Positions 8,406 to 14,166 of a stretch of 28,713 nt of DNA are shown in pieces; position 1 is the stretch's first letter; each line of letters begins with the position of its first letter. The position numbers were made by a program, and so were the translations under genes. The notes under the pieces are model-generated. The model was not told the origin of the DNA. It was given only the letters and a program-made list of their open reading frames with translations, and did no database searches. Where the stretch lies: positions 1 through 28,713 of the forward strand of contig JBAWYM010000020.1 in assembly GCA_037143575.1 (NCBI GenBank), in the 5' to 3' direction. The stretch comes from JBAWYM01 sp037143575 (GTDB lineage: Bacteria > Patescibacteriota > Gracilibacteria > Peribacterales > Peribacteraceae).

Positions 8406-8417
8406 GTGTTTGTCGTA

Positions 8418-8550
8418 TTGGATGAATGACCAATGACCAAGTGGTCAATGACCAAGGAATTTCCAATTACCAAACCAGAATTACCTGGCGTTTGGTAATT
8501 GATAATTGGAAATTGGTCATTCCCTGGTCATTGGGATTTGAATTTTGGTC
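8418..8550. repeat. Long imperfect palindrome of TGGTCATT/AATTGG words
   Basis: AATGACCAATGACCAAG and AAGGAATTTCCAATTACC on the left mirror GGTAATTGATAATTGG and AAATTGGTCATTCCCTGG on the right, around a centre near 8482. The whole gap between trpS and maf is taken up by it. An in-frame extension of maf (ATG 8426) runs through this repeat and is rejected. Confidence 0.7.
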
Positions 8551-8566
8551 ATTCTCCTATCATACT
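8538..8566 (+). promoter_or_regulatory. Predicted maf promoter, leaderless
   Basis: TTGAAT (8538-8543), a 17-nt spacer, then CATACT (8561-8566), exactly 6 nt before the ATG at 8573. Confidence 0.5.
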
Positions 8567-8572
8567 TTTCTC

Positions 8573-9154
8573 ATGATTCCCAAACTTATTCTCGCTTCGG
8601 CCAGTCCTCAGCGCAAAACACTTCTCGAAGGGTTGGGCATGAAATTCGATGTCGTCGTCAGCAGTGTCGATGAATCCTCTCATCCTGAATCTGATCCCGC
8701 GAAACGCGCGCTCGTTCTTGCAAAAATGAAAGCACAGGACGTGGCTTCCCAGAAACCAAATTGCTTCGTTATCGGTTGCGACACCTTAGTTGTGACGAAC
8801 AAGGGAAAACTTCTGGAGAAGCCGGCAGACGCGTCCGAAGCCCGAATGATGCTCGCTCTTCAGAGTGGTGCGGTTTCCGTAGTGCATTCAGCGCTCTGCG
8901 TGATTGGTCCCGATGGCAAATCCGTCGAAGGGGCTTCTTCTTCTGATGTGCATTTCAAAAAGCTATCAGAGAAAGAAATGGATTGGTGGATTGGAACGAA
9001 GCTATGGCAGGGTCGCTCAGGCGCTTTTCAAATCGATGGCCCGGGTCAGCTGATGATCGAGCGCATCGAGGGAGATTGGACGGGGATCGTGGGTCTGCCA
9101 GTCTTCCTTTTGGGAGAGCTGCTGAACAACGTTGGATGGAAGAGAGTTTTCTAG
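8573..9154 (+). CDS. maf: Maf-family nucleoside triphosphate pyrophosphatase
   Basis: The 193-aa protein begins MIPKLILASASPQRKTLLEG, the Maf phosphate-binding SASPxR motif. The central GCDTLVVTNKGKLLEKP holds the conserved Asp, and AFQIDGPGQLMIERIEGD with WTGIVGLP is the C-terminal Maf signature. Maf proteins hydrolyse non-canonical or modified NTPs (dTTP/UTP/m7GTP classes) to the monophosphate, a housecleaning role, and some affect septation. The start is set by the conserved N-terminus and the -10 box; the longer in-frame start at 8426 runs through a repeat. The TAG stop lies in CTAG shared with a possible convergent gene on the minus strand. Confidence 0.92.
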   Translation: MIPKLILASASPQRKTLLEGLGMKFDVVVSSVDESSHPESDPAKRALVLAKMKAQDVASQKPNCFVIGCDTLVVTNKGKLLEKPADASEARMMLALQSGAVSVVHSALCVIGPDGKSVEGASSSDVHFKKLSEKEMDWWIGTKLWQGRSGAFQIDGPGQLMIERIEGDWTGIVGLPVFLLGELLNNVGWKRVF

Positions 9155-9309
9155 ACGTTACTCTCCTCTTTATCTTTGCCTTCGCCGACCATGGTGCCGA
9201 TATCTTCACCAAGGTTAAACGTGTCTTCGATGGGCAGGTCACTCTGTTGATCGTCTTTCTTCTTTGGCTGCTGATTGTCGTCACCGTCGGTTTGGGAGGT
9301 AATGACCAT
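9151..9309 (-). CDS. Possible small acidic, low-complexity protein
   Basis: The 52-aa reading starts MVITSQTDGDDNQQPKKKDD and ends EDIGTMVGEGKDKEESNV. It is very hydrophilic, rich in Asp, Gln, Lys and Glu, with no cysteine. Its stop shares CTAG with the maf stop, so the two genes would be tail-to-tail. A TATACT box on the minus strand (9336-9341) lies 26 nt upstream, divergent from the promoter at 9409-9437. The opposite strand of the same DNA reads as a hydrophobic stretch, which is expected from complementarity and so does not decide the matter. No Shine-Dalgarno site. Function unknown. Confidence 0.4.
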   Translation of the reverse strand: MVITSQTDGDDNQQPKKKDDQQSDLPIEDTFNLGEDIGTMVGEGKDKEESNV

Positions 9310-9408
9310 GTGTGGATGGGAGGAAGAATGAATGCAGTATAGCTGAAAGATGATCCTCCGTATGCTCTCTCTACCAGTTTTTCTAGGGCATTGAGCGGAA
9401 TGACGACA

Positions 9409-9437
9409 TTGAAAAGTAACAGGAAAAGTGGTAGAAT
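9409..9437 (+). promoter_or_regulatory. Strong predicted promoter of the two-gene unit 9442-11082
   Basis: TTGAAA (9409-9414), a 17-nt spacer, then TAGAAT (9432-9437). Each box matches consensus at 5 of 6 positions. Initiation would fall near 9444, which favours the ATG at 9457 over the one at 9442. Confidence 0.65.
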
Positions 9438-9441
9438 ATTG

Positions 9442-9765
9442 ATGAAACAAACAACTATGCCTCAAATATCCCTCACAGCAGAACGCTTCTCGGCCGAAAT
9501 TCGATCGATGACTTTCCTCCCCGAGGAAATAGTCTCTGCTTTGCTTCTCCAGGCGGATCAGTTTACTCCTCAGGAGCTCAACGAAACGCTGGAGAAGGTT
9601 CGTCTTTTGCATACATCATTGGCGAAGAATATCGAGGAATCCGGACACATCGCTGAGCAAGCCGCAGCACTGGCGGCAGTTACGAAGCGTGTATACCGTC
9701 CCGCATTCCGTAAATTGCAGGAAGCTGATGATAGAAGCGCCACACAACTTCCGACGTTTGGTTGA
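9442..9765 (+). CDS. Small helical hypothetical protein
   Basis: The 107-aa reading starts MKQTTMPQISLTAERFSAEI; initiation at the second ATG (9457, MPQISLTAERF) would give 102 aa and fits the predicted transcription start better. The sequence is all-helical in appearance, with FLPEEIVSALLLQADQFTPQ and LNETLEKVRLLHTSL resembling the short leucine-rich helical-pair proteins often seen in Patescibacteria. No membrane segment or catalytic motif. It ends 18 nt before the next gene, so the two are probably co-transcribed and may act together. Function unknown. Confidence 0.65.
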   Translation: MKQTTMPQISLTAERFSAEIRSMTFLPEEIVSALLLQADQFTPQELNETLEKVRLLHTSLAKNIEESGHIAEQAAALAAVTKRVYRPAFRKLQEADDRSATQLPTFG

Positions 9766-9783
9766 TTTCTTTCGCCCTCGAAC

Positions 9784-11082
9784 ATGCATTTCATCACGAC
9801 GACATTTTCTCCCCGAAGCTCTCTCATCCGGCAACGGCTGATGATTTTCTTCGCAGAGTCTGCGCAGGATATCCAAAAGCAGAATGCCGAGTCTCCGATT
9901 CCCAAAGCCGAATTGCATGAGAATCTTGTCAAAGAGCACGGTGCAGCATATAAAACCGCCCGCCAATATGTCCTGGAATTTTACGATGATCAAAAGAATG
10001 ATCGTTTATCGGAAAAGGGCAAGAAGGATTTTGAAGATGTGTCTAACAGATATTATCTGAAAGTGGTCCAACCAATGCGTGTTCTAGCGAAACTCAAAAC
10101 TCAGAATGATGAAATGCAACGAACGATTCTGAAGGAGCTCAAGAGTATCGTTGAAGATCTTCAGGATATGAGTAGAGATCGACAATCGTATATAAAGAAG
10201 AAAGAAGTGAAAAATATAGATTCAAAAAAGTCATTCGCGGATCAATTGAGCGATTTCTCCGGAATAAACGATGAGAAAATAATTGCAGCTTTCAAGGGTA
10301 TTGGTGTCGATGATGTCACTCGTACAACTTCTGAAAAGTTCGAATGCCATTACGAGATTGGCAAGGGTCATTCTCCAATGGAGATAAAGATCAGTCAGGA
10401 TCCCAAGGATGCTCAGTTCAAAGCAGAATTGTGGCTTAAGCGGTGGGAACCAGGGTCGTCGTCGTATTCTGTGCGCTCTGTCGATGATGCTGTCGATTAC
10501 TATCTCCATAGATTGAAGGATGGGTTCGCGCAGGGGACACCTGCCTTGGAAGAGCAGGAATGGGCGAATCTGGGGATTAAGGCTGAAAAAGTTAAGGAAT
10601 TCCAGGATCTATTTGACTATGCAAAAAGCTCTGAGTGGAACAAGAACGGCGCAATGATATTGTCGAAGTTTACGCAATTTCAACGGCTCCTTCAGAAGAC
10701 AATTACTCATCTTCCCAAGGATGTAACGTTTGTCACTCTGAATAAATACCGCCAATGGCTTGTCACCGTGACTGCCGTGATCGATAGTATCAATGGAACG
10801 AAAAGATGGCGCAAAAATGCTCAGGAAGCTATGAGCAATACAACGCGCGTGTGTGATACATTTATGAAGCTTTCAACCTTGGATGATAAACAGAAAGACG
10901 AGTTGACTGAGTGCGTCAGGACATTCAAGAGCTATTCAAAAGGTGCACAGGAGTGGATCGATAATAACGCAGAGCTTGAGCCAGTTGAAGTCATCGTGAA
11001 AAATGATCTGAAGACAGCCCTGGAAAAAGCGTCAGCATCAGTCACTGAAATCAAAAAGAAATTTTCGGATATGTATTTCTAA
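9784..11082 (+). CDS. Large helical protein of unknown function
   Basis: The 432-aa protein is rich in Lys, Glu, Asp and Gln, with long amphipathic helices: about residues 60-140 (FEDVSNRYYLKVVQPM, LKELKSIVEDLQDM) and again in the last 150 residues. A more folded middle (about 170-240) contains KFECHYEIGKGHSPMEIKIS, likely a beta element. No signal peptide, P-loop, zinc motif or transmembrane segment is visible. An alternative start is the ATG at 9841 (MIFFAESAQDIQ). Its coding sequence is more A/T-rich than the neighbouring housekeeping genes, which could mean relaxed constraint or transfer. It follows a small helical gene by 18 nt. I do not recognise the family. Confidence 0.75.
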   Translation: MHFITTTFSPRSSLIRQRLMIFFAESAQDIQKQNAESPIPKAELHENLVKEHGAAYKTARQYVLEFYDDQKNDRLSEKGKKDFEDVSNRYYLKVVQPMRVLAKLKTQNDEMQRTILKELKSIVEDLQDMSRDRQSYIKKKEVKNIDSKKSFADQLSDFSGINDEKIIAAFKGIGVDDVTRTTSEKFECHYEIGKGHSPMEIKISQDPKDAQFKAELWLKRWEPGSSSYSVRSVDDAVDYYLHRLKDGFAQGTPALEEQEWANLGIKAEKVKEFQDLFDYAKSSEWNKNGAMILSKFTQFQRLLQKTITHLPKDVTFVTLNKYRQWLVTVTAVIDSINGTKRWRKNAQEAMSNTTRVCDTFMKLSTLDDKQKDELTECVRTFKSYSKGAQEWIDNNAELEPVEVIVKNDLKTALEKASASVTEIKKKFSDMYF

Positions 11083-11105
11083 ACTTGATTGTCGGAATCG
11101 CGTTC

Positions 11106-11834
11106 TCAAGGCAATTGATTGTTCGGTAGTCTGAACCGATGCTGATCTTTGCGAATCTGCCGATACTCCGGGATCACGCCTTCAACGGTCTTCCAGAAGT
11201 GCCTGGAGTGGTTGGGATGGATCCTGTGTGCCAGCTCATGGATGATGACGTACTCGAGAGTGGGCTTGGGCAGGAAGAGGAGTGCGGTATTGAGGGTGAT
11301 TGCGCCTGTAGAGGAGCAGCTTCCCCAGCGGGATGACATCAATCTCATTCGAATCGTCCGGAGGTCGACTTGCAGTGTGCGGTCATTGAGATCATCGACC
11401 AGAGATTCCACGAATGCCATTTCCTGCTTGGCGATCATGTTCCAGAGCAGACGGTGCAGGCTTCTCCGTTGAATGTGCGGCCCTATCGTGAGAAGCCAGA
11501 TTCCATCTCGCTGCCTAAAAGATGTGCGAGGGCCGGCATGCAGTCGCACGACTCTCGTCCGTCCGTCGCCAAATGTCAGTATGGTTTCCGTGGCTCCTTC
11601 GAGTAGAGGCCGGAAAGGATCAATTGGTATCATAGTTTGCTCTTTCGCCACTACTCCTGCCATGCGCCGGAGGAGGGAGGTGATATGGCTCTGTTCTTGG
11701 CTCTGTGTCAGTCTTCGGGCCAATCGAATAATCACCGTTCCATCGTGGTCCAGTGTGGCACGGGAATGACGATTGAGCGTACGTTCGATCCGGTGCGGGA
11801 TGGCATCGACCGTAGGCAGCGGTTCTGCAGACAT
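11106..11834 (-). CDS. YgjP-like (DUF45/M48-type) zinc metallopeptidase
   Basis: The 242-aa reading carries the YgjP/WLM signature near its end: SSRWGSCSSTGAITLNTALL, then YVIIHELAHRIHPNHSRHFW. The zinc ligands would be H199 and H203 (HELAH) with Glu200 as base, and H209 as third ligand. The N-terminal part (TILTFGDGRTRVVRL and on) fits the beta-rich start of DUF45 proteins. The partner or substrate is unknown; YgjP homologues often travel with restriction or nucleotide-metabolism genes, not seen here. The start at 11834 (MSAEPLPTVDAIPHRI) is chosen because the upstream gene stops only 5 nt earlier, pointing to translational coupling. An open extension to 12047 overlaps that gene and is rejected. 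Confidence 0.82.
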   Translation of the reverse strand: MSAEPLPTVDAIPHRIERTLNRHSRATLDHDGTVIIRLARRLTQSQEQSHITSLLRRMAGVVAKEQTMIPIDPFRPLLEGATETILTFGDGRTRVVRLHAGPRTSFRQRDGIWLLTIGPHIQRRSLHRLLWNMIAKQEMAFVESLVDDLNDRTLQVDLRTIRMRLMSSRWGSCSSTGAITLNTALLFLPKPTLEYVIIHELAHRIHPNHSRHFWKTVEGVIPEYRQIRKDQHRFRLPNNQLP

Positions 11835-11839
11835 GTGCT

Positions 11840-12628
11840 TCAGGAGCCCCGAAGTGACCCTGTTCCGGAATCCGGTGCGGGAGATGTGCATTTGAGAATC
11901 TTCAGCGATCCTTTCGTGAAGGCGTCCATAGCGGTTTCCTGGGTCGTTGCCGATGACGAGGTGATGAAGAGTGCTTCTGCTGCGCCGAGGCAGGGAGCGT
12001 TGTCGGGTGCCGTTTCTCTGGAGGTAAGGAGGAGTGAAATTGTCCATGTTTGTGCTTCATCCGCTTGGAGGTGCGCGACACTCAGCCAGTAAGGCACGCG
12101 GTATGTTGAGAGGAGATTCTTCCGTACTCTCTTCAGATCGTCTGTCGTGCGAAGGACCTTGGCATCGATGCCATCGATCAGGGATTGGAACGCGCCTGAT
12201 AGTGCTTCGTTCTTCGCCGTCATTTCCGCTTTGATCGGATCGGTGATCCCCGGGAGACCCTGATACAGGGTTTTCTCTCTCTTGAGGAAGTCTTGCTCCA
12301 TGAGGTACTGGGTGCGCAGGCACTGCATGGAGACGCTGGTGACGGTGTCGCGGTTGGCTTTACGCACGGCATCACGGCACTTACTGATGTGCGCGGAGAG
12401 CTTCGCCTGATACTTCTGCCACTTCTCGGGCCAGGCTGCCTGGACCGGGGCGAAATTCTTCGATGCTGCAATGAATCCTTCAGTGCGGCTGAGTCGTTCT
12501 GCCCACACATCAGTGCCACTCCCGGCGAGGGTTGCTCCAGATGCCGTTTGTCCGGCTGAAGCCACTGCAGCGGGAATGAGGCTGAGGCTGAGGGCGAGTG
12601 TGAGGATAGTTCGGAGTGGTGTGCGCAT
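11840..12628 (-). CDS. Secreted hypothetical protein (signal peptide)
   Basis: The 262-aa protein starts MRTPLRTILTLALSLSLIPA, a typical Sec signal peptide ending near AVASAG, followed by a Ser/Gly-rich spacer. The mature part is helical and charged, with VWAERLSRTEGFIAASKNF, a YQAKLSAHISKCRDAVRKAN stretch and several cysteines, so it may lie outside the membrane. I recognise no family. It ends 5 nt before the YgjP-like start and likely forms an operon with it. The start at 12628 lies 7 nt downstream of an extended -10 box (TGC-TATCCT on the minus strand). A longer reading to 12721 runs through word-repeat sequence. Confidence 0.75.
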   Translation of the reverse strand: MRTPLRTILTLALSLSLIPAAVASAGQTASGATLAGSGTDVWAERLSRTEGFIAASKNFAPVQAAWPEKWQKYQAKLSAHISKCRDAVRKANRDTVTSVSMQCLRTQYLMEQDFLKREKTLYQGLPGITDPIKAEMTAKNEALSGAFQSLIDGIDAKVLRTTDDLKRVRKNLLSTYRVPYWLSVAHLQADEAQTWTISLLLTSRETAPDNAPCLGAAEALFITSSSATTQETAMDAFTKGSLKILKCTSPAPDSGTGSLRGS

Positions 12629-12635
12629 CGGGAGA

Positions 12636-12644
12636 AGGATAGCA
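12636..12644 (-). promoter_or_regulatory. Extended -10 promoter of the secreted-protein/YgjP unit
   Basis: On the minus strand TGC-TATCCT (12644-12636) ends 7 nt before the ATG at 12628, another near-leaderless start. The adjoining 12647-12700 is TTGGTCATTGG-type word repeat. Confidence 0.5.
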
Positions 12645-12710
12645 GGCGCAATGACCAATGGCCAAGTACCAATGACCAAGGAATGTTCGAATACCAATTC
12701 CAAATAGAAT

Positions 12711-12992
12711 TTACAGACCATTGAAACCCAATCTTCTCACCTCATAAACTTCTCTGCGGTGGCCAATAGCCAGGCCTTTCACCGTGACGATTTGTCGTTC
12801 GATTGTATAGATGATGCGGTATGGCCAGACGCGCCAAGAGTAGAGGTCCTGCAACTGTCCGCGCAGTTTCTTCCCTTGCCAGGGATTATTGGCCAATGCA
12901 TTGAGGCAGGCGAGCACTCTCAGACGGTCCTTATCGGGCAGTCTTGCGTATTGCTTTTCTGCTTTTCGCTTGAGGATGACGGCGTATTGCAT
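12711..12992 (-). CDS. RelE/ParE-family toxin
   Basis: The 93-aa protein MQYAVILKRKAEKQYARLPD... has the RelE/ParE fold pattern: a first strand, a basic helix pair (KAEKQYARL, DRLRVLACLNAL), then the KLRGQLQDLYSWRVWPYRII strands and the ending IGHRREVYEVRR typical of RelE-type mRNA interferases. It should cleave mRNA at the ribosome, or hit gyrase if ParE-like. It follows the Phd/YefM-type gene, the usual antitoxin-toxin order. Its ATG lies 62 nt inside the antitoxin frame, which is a long overlap for such a pair. An upstream ATG at 13052 would make the overlap longer and adds no conserved sequence. Confidence 0.85.
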   Translation of the reverse strand: MQYAVILKRKAEKQYARLPDKDRLRVLACLNALANNPWQGKKLRGQLQDLYSWRVWPYRIIYTIERQIVTVKGLAIGHRREVYEVRRLGFNGL

Positions 12993-13260
12993 GCTTTGAT
13001 CGAGTATTCTCTCTTCGGAGCAGTTCTTCCAGCGGAATGGTGTCCACCTCATTCATGGCTTCCTGTAGGTCTTTCATCAGAACCGGATCAGACATAATCT
13101 CCAAGGTTTCCATCCATCCCTCGAACTCGTCGGCGGACATCACAATCACCGGTGGATGCCCTTCCCGCGTGATGGTCACGGTGATTCCCGGCTTCTCGGC
13201 ATCTTCCAGCAATGCGAAAAAATTCTTGCGGGCTTCGGTGGCGGAGACATGGCGGATCAT
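12931..13260 (-). CDS. Phd/YefM-family antitoxin
   Basis: The 109-aa protein begins MIRHVSATEARKNFFALLED, the Phd/YefM DNA-binding N-domain, then TVTITREGHPPVIVMSADEF and EGWMETLEIM. It should bind the toxin through its C-terminal half and repress the shared promoter. After EELLRRENTR it has an unusual Lys/Arg/His-rich tail of about 25 residues (KHAIRRHPQAKSRKAIRK) that coincides with the 62-nt overlap with the toxin gene. Most antitoxins of this type end before such a tail. The tail may be a by-product of overlap or an added nucleic-acid-binding segment. Start and promoter are well supported. Confidence 0.85.
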   Translation of the reverse strand: MIRHVSATEARKNFFALLEDAEKPGITVTITREGHPPVIVMSADEFEGWMETLEIMSDPVLMKDLQEAMNEVDTIPLEELLRRENTRSKHAIRRHPQAKSRKAIRKTAR

Positions 13261-13294
13261 ATGTACAGTATAGCGTACAGCACTGTATTTTCAA
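13261..13294 (-). promoter_or_regulatory. Toxin-antitoxin promoter with embedded operator
   Basis: On the minus strand TTGAAA (13294-13289), a 16-nt spacer and TATACT (13272-13267) lie 6 nt before the antitoxin ATG. The spacer contains the palindrome TACAG-TG-CTGTA (13276-13287). GTACAG recurs at 13263-13268 and 13275-13280 on the plus strand, 12 nt apart. These are plausible autoregulatory half-sites for the Phd/YefM protein. Confidence 0.65.
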
Positions 13295-13332
13295 GAGCTT
13301 GTATGTATCAGTTGATTACATTTTTCGCCTAA

Positions 13333-14127
13333 TCATGATTTTGTAGCCTTGAGTGCACTATTGAGTGTTTTAGGAATTGAAAAGTTCTTATCTCCACTGA
13401 AGAAGATCGATACCTGAAATGCAATACCGATCCAGATAAGTTCCCCGCATTTCCTCATGCTTTTGAGGCGCGAAAGCACATAACGACGATAGTGATCTCT
13501 CTGAGCATCTAGCGGGTAATAGAATAGTCCAGCGAGCATTCTACTTGGAAATGGAGGAGCCATATGGTCTATATCTTTCGAACCCTTTAATGATAGGAGA
13601 GATTGTGCATTTTGTTCCAAGAGGTGTAGTTCTCCATCGATGATGTCCAATGATATTGGGAATACAGATACGTCCTGAACGACGTGATCCGGCAATTTCC
13701 TACCGAGTTTTTGTGCGAGTAGATCGGAAAGCTTCGATCGATATTCTATTTCGAGATCTTTCTTGAGTTCCCACTCATAACTTCGATGCATCAAGTGAGT
13801 TCCTTGTAGAATTGGTGAGGGACTCGAGATACCAGACGGAATCTGATGGTATAAAGACTGAGAATCTTGATCAGTTTCTTTCGCGAGATCATCAATCTCA
13901 ACGTACATACAACCGTCGATATCGCTTTCTGGATTTGGATGATTTTGTCCGACATCCGACGGTAATGTTCGTTGATCTTCTCCTTGAATACGCGGAGAAG
14001 CAAATGATCCAAAAAGGGTCATCTCATACACATGCCTCATGTCATCCACACTTGAACGAAGCGCCGAAAGAACCTGTTCTCTATAGGGAATGAATGCATG
14101 AGGTTTTTGTGACTCTGTTGATTTCAT
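13333..14127 (-). CDS. Nucleotidyltransferase-fold (Pol beta superfamily) protein
   Basis: The 264-aa protein has MTLFGSFASPRIQ (GS at residues 40-41) followed by ESDIDGCMYVEID (SDID at 68-71), the glycine-serine and metal-binding acidic pattern of Pol beta-type nucleotidyltransferases. FPISLDIIDGELHLL near 157-170 could provide the third acidic residue. The spacing between GS and SDID is longer than usual, with a polar insert (QGEDQRTLPSDVG). The C-terminal half is helical (HYRRYVLSRLKSMRKCGELI). Partner and substrate are unknown: antitoxin-type MNT or antibiotic-type transferases are possible. The gene is more A/T-rich than the GH15 gene next to it, and may be acquired. Confidence 0.6.
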   Translation of the reverse strand: MKSTESQKPHAFIPYREQVLSALRSSVDDMRHVYEMTLFGSFASPRIQGEDQRTLPSDVGQNHPNPESDIDGCMYVEIDDLAKETDQDSQSLYHQIPSGISSPSPILQGTHLMHRSYEWELKKDLEIEYRSKLSDLLAQKLGRKLPDHVVQDVSVFPISLDIIDGELHLLEQNAQSLLSLKGSKDIDHMAPPFPSRMLAGLFYYPLDAQRDHYRRYVLSRLKSMRKCGELIWIGIAFQVSIFFSGDKNFSIPKTLNSALKATKS

Positions 14128-14166
14128 AGGGATTTAGTCAAAGTGATGTTCTTATGAGTGGTGCAA

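Noticed and set aside
4640..8555. CRISPR array reading of the repeated words in the gaps
   Set aside because: The words are irregular in spacing, degenerate and palindromic, with no fixed repeat-spacer alternation and no cas gene.
8983..9342. Hydrophobic plus-strand frame that could look like a membrane protein
   Set aside because: Half of it overlaps maf in another frame. The hydrophobic part is the complement of the Asp/Lys-rich minus reading, an expected artefact.
11473..12092. Plus-strand frames over the YgjP and secreted-protein genes
   Set aside because: They lie opposite a HELAH metallopeptidase and a signal-peptide protein; no motif or start signal supports them.
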